Below, one piece after another: positions 44,738 through 57,172 of a stretch of DNA of 64,000 nucleotides. The notes under the pieces are model-generated. The model saw only the letters and a program-made list of their open reading frames with translations, had not been told where the DNA came from and ran no database searches. Positions within the stretch are counted from its first letter, which is position 1. Each line of letters begins with the position of its first letter. The position numbers and the translations under genes were made by a program. The stretch is from Melampsora larici-populina 98AG31. Taxonomy: Eukaryota > Basidiomycota > Pucciniomycetes > Pucciniales > Melampsoraceae. Location of the stretch: NCBI RefSeq assembly GCF_000204055.1, contig NW_006768769.1, positions 259,907-323,906 on the forward strand, in the 5' to 3' direction.

Positions 44738-45051
44738 TACTTTATGAGCGACAAAAACTTTGCGAGTTGGCAAGCCAGTCAGATTAATTGATCCAAACCT
44801 AGGATGATAGATTTAGCAACATTATCATCCCAAACGCCGGTTTTTATTCCTTCTGTACCTCTATCGAAACCCCATCTAGGGGCATCTCTTCCAAATTGAT
44901 CTGCTTGAAAAGGGTACGTCTTTTGATTCTGCAATAAGAATTTTTGAAGCCGTTTTGGAACATGTGATGATGGCCCTTCAGTTGATTGTGAAGGAATATA
45001 ACTTCGTCGTACTAATTCAACAGATGCGTTGATTCGGTTTGGATTGATGAG
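44738..45051 (-). pseudogene. inverted, truncated C-terminal fragment of the Tag1-like gene
   Basis: The minus frame NRINASVELVRRSYIPSQ..RWGFDRGTEGIKTGVWDD aligns with the end of the 900-residue protein (..AFAKLVPPNYIPSQ..KWLFNRGQEGLKTSVRGESD). It ends at a premature stop. A one-base frame change restores FGSINLTGLP, exactly as in the intact gene, then RKVFVAHK against GTFFVGAK. The upstream side stops abruptly at 45051 against a TACACC element terminus. It is therefore a dead partial copy in opposite orientation, about 2.8 kb beyond the parent's stop. Divergence is substantial. Confidence 0.82.
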
Positions 45052-45310
45052 TACACCGCCGGAGGGTCTGGCCAGGATGATATAGGGTGCTGAGCTCAGG
45101 TCGGCCGGAAGTCGGCACCAAGCTGGACTGTAAAACGGCCTGCAGACCGTCGAGCCTGGTCTCAAATCCGGCGCGTCGGGTTCTGATTCGGACTTCGTCT
45201 CTTAGGGCTTCCCGCCTCTTTTGCTGGCTATAAAACTCACATTCACAGGGGGGGCAATCATGGATGTGCTCAGAACGGGACCATGCGGTGATACTCATAT
45301 TAAATTTATA
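45052..45310. mobile_element. end fragment of a TACACC-terminus element
   Basis: TACACCGCCGGAGGGTCTGGCC begins at 45052, next to the broken pseudogene, and is followed by about 200 bases of GC-rich sequence with GGCCGG and CCTGCAG words like those inside the element at 20740. No matching opposite terminus was found nearby, so it is a solo or truncated end. Confidence 0.5.
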
Positions 45311-45907
45311 TGATTGCAGCATGGGGTGTCAACGTGAAGGGAAAAGGGATAACATGGCAAGAAGGCAGTTAACAATGACACTTGCAACTAGTGTTGCAAC
45401 TTGATAATCTATTTGAACAGACTACAATACTATGACCCAGTTGAACTAGGGAATCATCCACTCATGTGAATTGTGGAATACACAGTATAATTCCTCTGAT
45501 TTGGCTGCACAAAGATTGTGGGATATCACTGCCATCAATTTTCAATGTGGTGTAGGCCTGAACAGTTGGAAAAGTAACCAGTCTGGGTGCAAGGGGGATA
45601 ACAAAGCTTTAGCAATTTGTAAGGAAGATGTCAAAATCACATGATGAATTGTCAAGATGGTCTGAGTGCATAAATAGTGCATTTGATGCCTTCCACTTGC
45701 TGACTTCATTGACTTCTGATCCATCTCCATAAGCATCAGACAGCATAAGTGATTTTCTGAACTACATTTTCCAGTTGTGCCACAGTTTCAGTAAGGCTAT
45801 TGAATTTGTTTGTCAGCTTGACTAGCCAAACATCATTTGATCTTTACTGATTGATCCCACACAGAGTCAATGATTGTCTACCACAATATGCACTGCCAGC
45901 ATAGATG

Positions 45908-46079
45908 CCTTGGGTTGAGAAATCCAAGGCATCATTGGAGGCAAATCCTTGGACAGACCTTGTCCGAGGTTTTCACCCGAGGTATTTTTTTGCCCTGAGA
46001 ATTACCTCGGATCAAAACCTCAGGAAGCTTCTGTCCGAGGTTTTGCATCCGAGGATACCTCGGATTTTATAATCCAAGG
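45908..46079. mobile_element. foldback element rich in CCTTGG/CCGAGG words
   Basis: The left end (CCTTGGGTTGAGAAATCCAAGG) and the complement of the right end (CCTTGGATTATAAAATCCGAGG) agree at about 17 of 22 positions. Between them the words CCGAGG, CCTCGG and ATCCAAGG recur in both orientations. The sequence can form several alternative stems. No coding capacity. Confidence 0.5.
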
Positions 46080-49000
46080 TAAATATGTTGGTGGTGATGG
46101 TAGGGAGCTTCAAACCAATTGTGGTTAAATTGGGAACAACATCAGGTTAGAAAGTAAGCTCAGCTTGGCTTGATCAAGGACATATAGTTCATGCATCTCA
46201 TCTGATCCAGCATCCTTCAAGAGAGCCAGAAAAAGATCTCATTCTCCCAACACAAGAGGTTCTAATATATATATTAAGGTCATCTGGGTGTCCTTGGAGG
46301 TACTCAATCAAGCAATTTCATCAGCTGCTGTGGCCAAATATGGTTGTACATTCAGAGCAAGTCCAGGTCCTGTGCTAGTCTCAGCACCCATGTGTGCTGC
46401 AAATGAATGACTTTGGTTGTTGCAAAGCCATTCACTAAAGCTAATTGGATGTTTGAGCTTGTAGAGCATTCCAGGGGGAATGTGAAAGTCTACAAAGGTT
46501 GCCAGGTGGTGCCTCCAATTGCAAACTTAAAAACAAAAAACACACTGGCAGTCAAAAAGCTGTGTATACTTCTGAATGTTGTGAATTAATTAAACTTATG
46601 TGAAAATTTCCGCAAGCAGCTGTGATTGTGTAAGGAACTCCCAAGCTCCGGAGTGCATAGTCCACTTGCAGTGACTTGCTCAAGGGGATCCAAGTGAAGG
46701 AGAACAGTGTGATGAAACCTGTGCAAGAATGGTGATATTTTGAATTATTCCGCAACCACATTCTGGCTGTGGAAAAAGACCAGACCACTGCAGTCAGCTC
46801 AACTAGCCAAATTTGCCCAATCCACCCTGCCTTCTGGTCTCAACTCAAACACTACAATGATCCCAATGAGCCATAACATATTCTCCCCAAACACCAACTC
46901 TTTCTCTGGGATTTTTTGATTGATGAATCATATGGCCCGTGAGTTCACATCCCAGTTTCAGTTGTTACATTATTAAAAATGATTTCACTTCAGGATGAGG
47001 TGACTGAGACAGACCATATTCAAAATCCTGAGGAAACAACCTGCAACTTTTAACTCCCCTGTTGGAGTCATTGGTTATAGAAGCAGCAGCAGCCCAACTT
47101 GTATAGCTAAATCCAATGCCCGTGATATTCATGCAAGAACACAGCCTGACTCTTTGGGTGAGTATATATGATACTCAAACTAGCTTGTGGCAAACCACAT
47201 GGAGATTTTCACTGGTCCTTACAATTTATACGTTACATATTTGGTACCAACCAGATCAGTTTGGAAATGCTGCTTCCTATAATCAAGACACAAACTTTGT
47301 TGGACTATCTATGGTTTTGTGAATTATACCCCCATGATATCAGGCTGGTGCTGCCAATATTGATGGCTCATGAGATAGATAGCTCTCATTGTTTTTTTGG
47401 AACACATCAGTGCTGAAAAACCCAATGGGTGGGAGATCCTGATGGGTTTAGACAAGGCACAAGTTTGGACCTCTGTCTACAGGGTAGAGTGTGAGCAAGC
47501 ATTAGTAGTGTAAGGTACATAAAAACTTAGATGTTATGTACCCAAGCTGTCTGAGTCTGAGATTTCCAATACATACAGGAAAATCTTCAGACTTCTCTCC
47601 TTTACAAGATCTCAAACTCAAAACTTTGATTATTAATCAAATTTCAACACCCACCCACCATCCTGGGGTCTGACAGCTTCCGTCCTCAGCATTGGTAAGA
47701 ACCCCCCTCAGACCTCTCACTTTTTCTAGACAGCATAAGGGATACACTATCCCTGAGGGTCTAGTTGAAGCCCCACAAGAGGACCCAACACCCCCCCTTC
47801 CTAGACTACTCAAACAGCATAGAGAAGACAGAAAGTGGAGTGATTCATGTAGAGGTCTGACATGTTGTTGCTATTCAACCCACAGTGAGCTTGAGCTCCA
47901 AGACTGCTCACTCTCCCATAGAGGAGTAGACTTATGGTCATTGTATCATCCTCCTGATTCATGCAGAAGTGTTCTTCAAACAACTTTGTATGCTTCTGAT
48001 TAACAATTCTTGAAGATGTTCCAACTGTAAAAGACTGTCAAAATCATTTATTTGGAAATAATCAATGCAGTGTTTTTGCATGTCTTGCTCATCAATGCTG
48101 CAGTGTTTATGTATTTCATTGGATAGGCTAATTAACATGATAGTCTCACATTTATCTTCATCATATGTTGTTCTAGAGAGAGTGAGAAGGAGAAAAAAGT
48201 CAGATGCTTTACAAGTTCAACTCTTTCATATATGAAAAATGCTTGCCACTAAAATTTTGCCGTAGTAATAGTGGGGTTTCACACACCCGTCTGCTTTTCC
48301 TTGCCTTTCTTTGCCAACCAAGCTGCCTCTGTAGCCCAGGCTGAAATTTTTCACCTATGCCATGCTTCCTGTTGGAGTATATTCATCTTTACATGCATAA
48401 TACTAACAATATAAATACCATGTCTCTAATTTAATTGCCTAATTACTTATGTTGTGAATATATCTATTTTGTACTCACATGATTTAACCTAACCAAACAT
48501 TGTATCAATGTTCTTATATACCTTGTTGTCTGATCCAAAAGCTTTCCTTATTCATTCAATCATTATTCTGTTACAAACTATCAACAAGACCTCATCCCTA
48601 ACATCTTTCAGTGTTCCTTCAAGATATCATAGACTGAGTTATTTGTTTCTGTTTGTTTCTGATCAGGATTCTCCAAATCCTTTACTTTCAAGCTTCAGGA
48701 GTGACTTAATTCATTCCATTCACAGAAAGTATGTCTTGTGTTCAGATAATGAGTAGCCAAGTTTAAAACTAAAAAAATTGTTGGCAGATGTGTAATAGCA
48801 GAAAAAGGCAAGCACACTCCTTCTTTTTCAATCTTACAGCCTTGCAATGTTTTTATGGAACAACACATGCAGTTGCAGTTGTGCTGAATGTTAAGCAAAC
48901 AATTCAGTGATAAATGTCACATTATCATTGACATGCGTGCTGATTTTCTGCAGCAGAGCAGTTCAGGTGACTTGGGTAGCTACATATTTACCATAGCTTC

Positions 49001-49371
49001 AAGGTTGATTCCAGTCAAATTCTAGTCATGCTACACCATTATGTGGACCATCTAAAAGCTCTACAGAGAGCTTTGACTTCAAAAAATTATTCTCAAAAAT
49101 CAAATCTGAGGGAGTTCTTCAAAACAACACAAGTGCCTCAGGTTGCTTGGACAAATTTCAAAAGTGCTCTGAGTATCATTCAGCATGGCCTTTTGAATAT
49201 AATATATGTTCAAGTCTGCAATCAATCTCATTTTTTAACTGAGCCTTCAGTCTCATGAAAAAAGTTGATCACACGGTACATTTCAAACTAATTACTCCAC
49301 AATCTACAACCACCAGACTTGATTTCATCACAAAAACCAGTTTGATCTACCAATATCATCTCCAGCTTACC

Positions 49372-50427
49372 TCAATTGTGAAGCCCTTCATTTTCACCAT
49401 CCTCTTCACCATCCTCTTCATCCTCTTCAACAACTCTTTCATCATCATCCAACTTGTCTTCATTATTGATAACCTCCAGCTCCATCAAACGTTTCTCAGC
49501 CTTGTTATCTTTTTCCAGAGGAGCTGCATCAAAGATCTCAGTTTGTGAGTTTGAATTACAGGCAGTTTTACTTTGTGCCACTGATGCTTCCCATTGTGTC
49601 AATACTGCACTGGTGCAACACTGACCTCTTCTCTATCTCATCCAACCTACATACTATAGTTTTATTTGACTTATGAGTGCATTCATCCTTCCACTCCAAA
49701 AAATCTAAAGGCAAGCATAATTTCTACTATTTGCTCTCAACCAATTTCTCTTTTGCTGTTGGTTTTGTGGATTTGATGACTCAAACCATCCACTGGTTTG
49801 TCTGAAGGTTGGCATTATCATCTGCCAACATTCACAACTAGGGTCAGTCTCCAGCTCAGTCATCATATCACATACTGTAAGCCCACCTTGTTGATTCAGT
49901 GCAGTTTCAAGAACTGGGAGTTTTTCCTCCATAATCACCCACCACTTCACCAATTGTCAACACTTGTATGCCAACCTTTGCAGCTCATCACTTGCATGAC
50001 ATTTATCTTGATGCACCTATGCCAGTTTGCGTTTTTGGATTAATGGCCCATGCTTTGCCTCGATGTGTCAATTATCCCATGTCCCAGAGGTATCCAAGAT
50101 GTGCAGGTGTTGTACGTCGTCAAAAGAAGGGCAGGCAATTGAGGTTGGGATGAGATACTCTTCATTGATAAGCTCAGAATTATGTTTGAGGGTTCCGTAC
50201 TTCTTTTTTAGAACCAATTGTTTCTCTCTCAAGGTTTTCTTCTTTTTTTGCTGTCTACGAGTTCTTTTCATAAGAGTAGAATGAGTCACTTGGGAATTAA
50301 AATCACTATGACGTCGAGCCCCACCAGGTGGTTTGTCACTTCTCTTCTGTGATTCAAATACATCCACCTTGGTGTATCTTGCTACATACTCTAGTGTGCA
50401 TCTCGTGTGAAACAGACCGCTCGGCAC
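49372..50427 (-). pseudogene. transposon-like coding remnants
   Basis: Three minus-strand frames in order look coding but lack a continuous join. They are a basic segment (KRTRRQQKKKKTLREKQ, 50427-50068), a Trp/Cys-containing segment (49953-49705) and a strongly acidic segment (EEDEEDGEEDGENEG, 49602-49372). The basic-to-acidic order resembles N-terminal parts of large fungal transposase genes, but no catalytic motif is present. Confidence 0.3.
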
Positions 50428-50756
50428 AGCTTGAGAGCTGAGTAAAAAATGTACCTTACATCCTCTTGCAATGGCCTAAGGCAGCCTAAGTCTTCTGGAT
50501 ATGCCTCCAAATTTCATTGGAGGCTTATAAAATGACAATTTTGCATCACAAAACCCAAAAACTCCTTTCAACCTGAACCAGCCTGTGAGCTACCGAAATA
50601 TGTAGAAAGATATCGAGACCAACATATCAAATTTTTGGAACTTTTTGTGGAGAGGGGAAGTGGAAATTTCGGAAAAAGTATATAAGAGGACTTGATCCTT
50701 GGAGCTCCTCCGCCAAAAAATCCGAGTCTGCCGTAAGCTCCTATTCGAGGGCGCGG

Positions 50757-51978
50757 CAAACGCGCGCATGAGGGGCTTAGTTATGTAAGCTTAACGGACT
50801 TATGAAACAAGACCATCACAAGTCGTTTTCATGACATTCAAGGCTTGAGTTGTGAAGTCTTCGATAAGCTGCGCGCTTGATCCAAATAAGCACCGTTGGT
50901 ACACCTCTAGCTTATCATAAGCCCCATTGTCTGCAGAGACGTCCCCCGGAGCCTGCGGAGGCGCCGCGGTTCCAGGGGGCTGACTTTAAGTTAGGGCACA
51001 CCTTGAGTAAATCTCCAAACCCATGGGTTGTATGCGACTCACATTGGTTTGTTGATCCGAGGCGGCACGGCACTGTTGGTGTACCATTGCTTGTGTCAGG
51101 GCCTACGTTGACTCTGAAAATCTTTCCACTATCGCTACGATTAACTCGAGAAAGGTTACGGTTTACACCAAACACCATTCTACCTTGGCATCATTCGCTA
51201 AGGGGTCCAATACAAATCTTGTAGCAATACCAAACCATTCCATATATAAAGCTTCAAAGCCTAACTGATATTCATTGAAATTCATTCCCGTCTACGATTC
51301 AACCTTTGGACTTTATCTTTACCATCTTACTTGAACATATTACATTTTCATCTGTTTCATAATTTGATCCAATTTTTTTCAACCAAAAAGATAAAACAAT
51401 CTGTGATAATATTTCTCTTTACTATTTCGAACTTTCGATAACTCAAAAACAAATAAACAATTATGCGTTTCTCATTTGTATTATGTTCTATTCTTGTTGG
51501 AATTATCTCAACTACACCAATTCCACAGAATACTGTAGCGGATCCTGCTGTCCAAGATCAAGCTCAAGCTCAAGCTCAAGAAACTGACGTGGTAGTTATT
51601 ACAACTGATAATGATTCCACGGGGTATGACTAAATTTGACTGGTTGTCTTTCTATTTCCTTTTGCTAATCAAATTGACGTTTGATTTTTTAGTGATGGTG
51701 TGACCATAGAATTTGATCCTCAGTGAGTAAAGTTTTACATGGACTAATTGAAGCAGAGATCGACTCTAATTGTTCACTTGCTTTTGATTTTTCTCAGAGA
51801 AATAACTGCAGAGGTTCAACCTGCTGCAGAAACTGATCCTGATCCATCTGCGGTCTTTTCAGAATTATGGAAGTTACGTAGACCAAATGATGATGAACAT
51901 GTAGATGATGCAAAATATGAAGCATATGAAGAGAAAACAGCTCAAGAACCTGATCAACTTGGTCACTTTGACGAGTAA
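50757..51978 (+). repeat. dispersed segmental duplication, copy 2
   Basis: The second copy of the segment at 42700-44198, about 7.8 kb away in the same orientation and without the hairpin insertion. It includes the secreted-protein gene below. Confidence 0.88.
51463..51978 (+). CDS. small acidic secreted protein 4 (123 aa)
   Basis: Paralogue of the gene at 43642, with exons 51463-51623, 51693-51722 and 51798-51978 in the same phases. It has a signal peptide (MRFSFVLCSILVGIIS), an insertion of repeated Gln-Ala pairs in the linker (from a CAAGCT hexanucleotide run near 51560), and the same 30-base middle exon. The C-terminal part is nearly identical (WKLRRPNDDEH, DDAKYEAYEEKT). No mature cysteine. 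The intact frame and conserved splice sites suggest both copies are functional. Function unknown. Confidence 0.82.
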
Positions 51979-53299
51979 AAGATTTTCTATTTCGATGCCC
52001 TTATATCAAGGAAGTTTCCATCATTTTCTTTCAGTAGTTTGATTGTGTAAAAGAAATGTGTAAATGGTTATGCTTTGTCAATTTCGCTCGAGGTTTTGTA
52101 CAAAATTAATCAATTGGTTTTAGTGTCGTGTTCATGATATGCACTGCTTCTGAAAGTGTCGTCGTACTTGTATGCATCTTTTTAGAATTTGCGAGGCAAA
52201 CCCTGAGATGTCATTTGCCTGGGCGACTCCTGTTCTTTTGCTTCTAATATCAAAGCCCGGTTTCTTCCCATCTAGAACAAAGCTTGGCAAATCACAACAG
52301 CTTTAGTGAATGAACATTAAGATAATTTGATGTCAATATTGATCTTTCTCGGAAAGTTTTCGACCCTCCATTGCCCTCGGCTTTGAAAATCACAATGAAG
52401 GTTAGCCTCAAAACTTGAGGGTTGCAGTGCTCTGGATATCTTTCTACTTTATTTACCATGATATCTCTATAAAACACACCTTTTATCTCGCGGGACTCTT
52501 TTGCGAACCAAGGCTTCTACATATCGGGCTCAATTCAGAGCATTACCTAGAGATTTCATGCGGTCATGGACAAATAAGCAAGGAAGAGAGTGTGAATACG
52601 TATCTCCTAAAACTTTCAAAATTTCATAGATGGACTGTTAGAGTAACCCGGCAACACTCATGATTATATCTCGACTGTGCAAAGTGCTTCAGACGTCTCC
52701 AGGTTTTATAGCTGCGCGGAGGACTTGATGCAATTACGAGTTGTCAGCGTCAGTCCTACTTCTGGGAACCATTGCAAAACAACTCATGAAGATGCGCCTA
52801 ATGAGTTTTCTACACTTTGGTGGAACCTTTGTACCATACTTTGTCCTCGGTTTGGCCAGTCCAGAAAGCTGCCTGAGAACCGATACTCAGAGTCATGAAT
52901 TTTCTGAGCACGGACTTGTCAACCGGTCCAGTTTTGACTCGCATTATCATTCAGCCTTAATTTCTGATCCAACACCGTACGCAGTTTTCTTTGGTAGGAT
53001 CAAAGGTGACAACTGCTGAAGCACGAATGGGAAGATCAAACATCTGGCTCGCAATTAAGTGGTAGAGCTGATAAGCACACTTTTTTATGCATTGCTTTAC
53101 GTGTTTTTTGAGCCATTAGGCTATCAAACACTATATGTATGTTCCAGCACTGGTAAAACTATGGCTATATCAGGGGAAAGTTGGCTGTTAGCTATTTCAT
53201 CTAAGTATACATATGTGGGAGGAAGAAACATGAAGTAGGGCAATGGATTGTGGGGAGGAATTAATCCAGGGTTTTGGTGAGGTTGATTGGACGGGGTTC
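51979..53299. other. intergenic region
   Basis: No gene, tRNA or clear repeat is seen. Short open frames are present on both strands without motifs or supporting splice sites. Confidence 0.4.
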
Positions 53300-53700
53300 A
53301 TCTGTGATGTGTGCCCAAACCCATCTGTTGGAGAATCACCAAGTTTTGTTGCAATAAGTGACTGTTCTGCTTTGATAGCACTTGGTGTTGATAGAGAGTT
53401 TTCTATTCTGAATGTCTTTTGTTGAAGGAGGCCTTGCTGCTCAATGTTGTGTTAAGATTCCGCTCATACCTGTGCGTAGTCCTGGCATATAAATAAGAAG
53501 TGATCAACATTCTTGAGACCTTCCTGAAATCTGCAGGTGGTATTAGCAATTTGTGCAAAACAACAATGATAAGAGTTCAGAGGGATATGCGTGGAGCGTA
53601 GCTGTGTGAGTGTAGCTACTTTGTGTTTCTTGAGGTCACTTAGGCCGTCCAAGTGTTCTTGTCCTGTAGGCTTGTGGCCTAGGCGCTATGTTTCCTAATC
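53300..53700 (-). pseudogene. LINE (Tad1-like) retrotransposon 3' relic
   Basis: The minus-strand frame VATLTQLRSTHIPLNSY..CCFAQIANTTC..NVDHFLFIC..Y has the order of the segment that follows the RNase H domain in fungal Tad1-type LINEs (T.LRTGH..LN.YL.., then a C..C....H...C knuckle). Further minus sequence (RRLNTTLSSKASF-like, with stops) continues toward 53300. No reverse transcriptase or RNase H core remains. Confidence 0.65.
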
Positions 53701-54060
53701 TGTGAAGGTGTCCGTTGAGTCCTGGGCAAGGTGGCTCCAATGCAATGGAGATCTTGTGGCCCAATGTTTTTGGCTTACTGAGGATTATTTAGAACCATCA
53801 AATCAATGTAATCAAGTAGAGAGTCTCTGGGTGGTTGGAATTATAGAAGGATTTGTCAAGTATCTGGCACCAAATGCCAATGGAATAACTGCTCAACAGA
53901 AAACTTGGCTTTTTTTAATTGACTGCTCATGTGTTATATACAAGCAAATAAGGGTAAGTGAGCTGGAATCAACCTGGTGATGGTTTTAGTTATTATTGGC
54001 TGATCCTTTTGATTGGTCTGATGACACCATATTTGGAACCATTCATGACAAGAAACTTCA
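53701..54060 (+). pseudogene. coding relic of unknown origin
   Basis: The plus frame LTEDYLEPSNQCNQVESLWV.., then NANGITAQQKTWLFLIDCSC, then after a splice-like GTAAGTG a further piece LLADPFDWSDDTIFG, reads like an eroded gene. Stops follow. Not recognised. Confidence 0.3.
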
Positions 54061-54198
54061 AGTCACTTTGGATACATGACAAATGGCTTCCAGTCTATCA
54101 AAAAGGCTGGAGATGACTTTGAGGCTTAAGAAGAGATGGGTCTGAATAATATCATGTTTTTATAGATGTGAAAGAGTGTCTGGAAATAGAAGAACACT

Positions 54199-54692
54199 TT
54201 AATACATGGGATTTTGGAAGATTTCATGGCATTCCAGCAAGAATAAGTAGGGTCCAGGGTCTTGTTTGAAGTCAATTGCTGCAAAGTCAACTACCTGAAT
54301 AGCAATCTGAAATTCAGAGCATAATGGAGCATTTCCGACTTGAATTCCAAAAAGCCAATGTTCTAGTGGTGGGTGATGGACTTCTACATTTGTTTGCATA
54401 TTCCCTTGCACATTCACCACAAATGCATGATTCAGTGTAAAATCATCTTGTAGATAATAACTTCTTCAGGGATATAATTAGACTCCCAGCACAATCCCAT
54501 GTGATTTATCCGGTTCATGAGAATATCAAGGAAGAGGGGCTAGGGGCTGTGATGGAAACCAAATATTGGATTTGCTCAAAGGATCCCCCACAAATAATTC
54601 ATTGCGCAATAGCATTGGCAGGCTTATGATGGCTGTTGAGAAAGGGATGTCCCAAAGGGGTGGAAAAACTGTGGCACACCTGGCATATGATC
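54199..54692 (-). pseudogene. decayed gene adjacent to the transposon
   Basis: Minus-strand frames fit one protein: RSYARCATVFPPLWDIPFST..LLRNELFVGDPL, a frame change, NRINHMGLCWESNYIPEEV, another change, then YYLQDDFTLNHAFVVNVQGN..HHPPLEHWLFGIQVGN..FAAIDFKQDPGPYLF. The last 85 residues are uninterrupted. The N-terminal end is cut 39 bases from the transposon terminus at 54731. Not recognised. Confidence 0.45.
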
Positions 54693-55244
54693 TCATGATA
54701 TCCTTAGGTTTAATATCCTACTGGGGATCATACACCGCGGGGGCACCCTGACCGCCGCACGGTTGTCCCAGGCGGCGGCCCCCAGGCCGCCACTAGTTGC
54801 GGGAGACCGGATGGTCTTGGGATGGCCAGTTTGGCGACGACCGCGCTATCAACCTGAGGCGGCCAGGCCGGCCATCCCGCAGGCGCTCCGTAAACCCTAT
54901 GCACGCTGGCCTTGAGCCAATTCGCGACGGTCTTTCAGACCATTATGGGCGCATTTTTCGGGGCCAAACCCAGTTGTGCTCAGCTCAGGTGGTCTGATTG
55001 GTTCACTACGTGCTGCTGTCACGAAGTGAAAATAGCGAGCGTAATGCAGCGAGAGTACATTACTGGGGGAATGTTCAATAGAGGACAACAGGATGTATTT
55101 AATGATAAACGAGCATACCATTGGACAAGGAAATAAAAGGAATGAAAACAACCTTGTATGATGGTGATAACAAACGGGTGAACAGGGAGATCGTTGAAGA
55201 ACAACAAGGAATTAAAATGAATGAAAACACAAGGGAGCCAAGTT

Positions 55245-57172
55245 TCATAAGCCTCCGTTCATTGCCGCTTCGTTCATTCCGTCTGCTCCAATTCCCTCCA
55301 CTTCCACAGCCGCTATCTCGGTTTGAATATCCTCTTCGGAGGGCAAGTCAAACATCACCAGTGGATCAATTTCGGTCACGTGGCCTTTGCCGTCAAAGGT
55401 GGCCAAATCCTGATTGTAAACAACTCTATAAAAACTGGCAGTCATAGGGGTCAGCTGAAGTGCGCAGGCAAGATAGCGAATAAGAAGAATCGCTGGGAAG
55501 TAAATGCTTACGCCGTTGTATACATAGGCCCCTCCACACGCAACTTGTGGAGGTGTTTGTCCACCCGGGCCCATATGTCAGGTCGGCCTTCGCCGCGCCG
55601 AACAGCCTGTACTATTCGGATTGCTTCACGACGCTGCCCAGATCATCACCGTTAGCATGGAACATCTGATGGTAAAGAAGTCAGACTAACCAAATAAGCA
55701 ATCCGTACGCGATCCGGCCACACAGTTTGAAGCCATAAAGTAGCTTCATCGCGCGTATCTGGTTCGTCCCCACAATGGTTCGCGATCTATTAACCAAGGG
55801 TCAGCTCATGATGTGGCCGAGATCACAACTAAAGACCTACCCGAAATATCAGCTTCTTGATATTGGGGATGGTGCCCTCGGGCGGAATGTTAGGTTCTCG
55901 TGGGTTACGGATATTATGTAGCACCTGTGCAGAGAAATGGTTCAGATAAATGTGGAGACGGAGCAAACATAAAAGAAACACTCACGAGGTGGTGCATGCG
56001 TTTGCGAGCGTGTTTGCCCGCGTTTTTCAAGAGCTTGTGGTACAACCTCTGGGCCGCAACATTGGTAACACCATTGGTTTGAGGAGGGAGTTGCTGTTCG
56101 GGCCAAGGGGCCTCGATGTCGTTGATTTCGAGCTGGAGAGGGTAAACTAGAACGAACGGGCCCAAACAGACGAACAAAATGAGGAGGGGTTTAGAATTGA
56201 GTCCGAATCATAGCAATTGGGACTCACTCTAACAATGTTAAACAAAGAACCCCCTATCATGTCACCGTCAGGTGACTCACGTTTGGTGTAGGCTTTGACT
56301 TCGGAGGAGGAAACGTTCTTGTATGCAGCCGCATAAACACGAGCCTGGTTCACCGATATGAGATTGGGTCAGTACCATTTCAAAGATACATCACAAGAAA
56401 CAGAACTGACTTTCAGCTCAGCCGAATAATTCCACGGGGCAGCTGGGGTCGCAGCAGCCACTGGTCCCGCGGCCGGGCGAGCTTGCTGGGGCAGATCGAG
56501 CAGGTGATCCTCAAAGATATCCATCTTCTCAGTCAGCCTGTCGAGCTTGTTCGATAATGTATTCAATTGATCAAGGCTTTGGTTGTGCAAAGCCGTGACG
56601 TCATCCAGCTTCTCAGAGAGGTTGGCGTCAAACATCTCGAGCTTTTGCGACAGACTCGCAATGGCCGCAAGCATTTTATCGGTTGAAACCGAAACAAGTT
56701 CACGAGTGCTCGCCTCTTCGTCCTGAGCCCCAGCGCGTAATGATTGGATAAATAGGGTGAAGACCAAGAAAAGCCAACGGAATGAATCCCAAAAAATCAC
56801 GCTTACACTCAAAATACCGGAACCGCCGGTCGCACTTCTGTTGTTTGACCCGATAGGGCTACCTTCGTGGAGACCTGCGAGAAACATTTGAGTATACTCG
56901 TGTGCCCGAGCATTAGAGAAATAACTTGCCTGAAGAGTCGCCAGTGTTCTGGTTACTGGTGTTGCCACGGATCGATCGTGAAGTCAAAGCCAAAGCGCGG
57001 TTGGCCAAGAGCATAGACATAGTATCCATTCGATCTACAGGATTCGCAAAGAGGGTGGTTCGAGCAGACTTCGGATGGGATTTAAGAGAATTACAAGTAA
57101 CATGTGGAACTAACTCATTGAGGGAGTCGAAAGGGAATAAGGCGCAGCGGCACGTTGTGGTTGAGAAGACAT
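55245..57172 (-). CDS. transposon accessory protein with coiled coil
   Basis: A multi-exon minus-strand gene ends at 55245. Readable exons in order start with MSSQPQRAAAPYSL (ATG 57172) and DTMSMLLANRALALTSRSIR. A long coiled coil follows, with about 80 residues of heptads (LSQKLEMFDANLSEKLDDV..LNTLSNKLDRLTEKMDIFED). Next come AWP..LPPQTNGVTNVAAQRLYHKLLKN, IPNIKKLIFR and HCGDEPDTRDEATLWLQTVW. The end reads VDKHLHKLRVEGPMYTT and an acidic tail. Exon borders were not all resolved. Probably a DNA-binding or assembly partner of the transposase, judged from position and the coiled coil. Confidence 0.65.

Larger units (their letters stand above)
45311..50756. other. long relic-rich intergenic region
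   Basis: No intact gene is supported over 5.4 kb. It contains a foldback element (45908-46079) and minus-strand coding remnants (49372-50427), listed separately. The region near 47510-47660 ends in a CA-rich run before GGTCTGACA and might be a solo LTR, but no matching partner was found. Confidence 0.45.

Noticed and set aside
47510..47670. Possible solo LTR
   Set aside because: The CA-rich end looks LTR-like, but no matching second LTR, primer-binding site or gag/pol sequence was found nearby.
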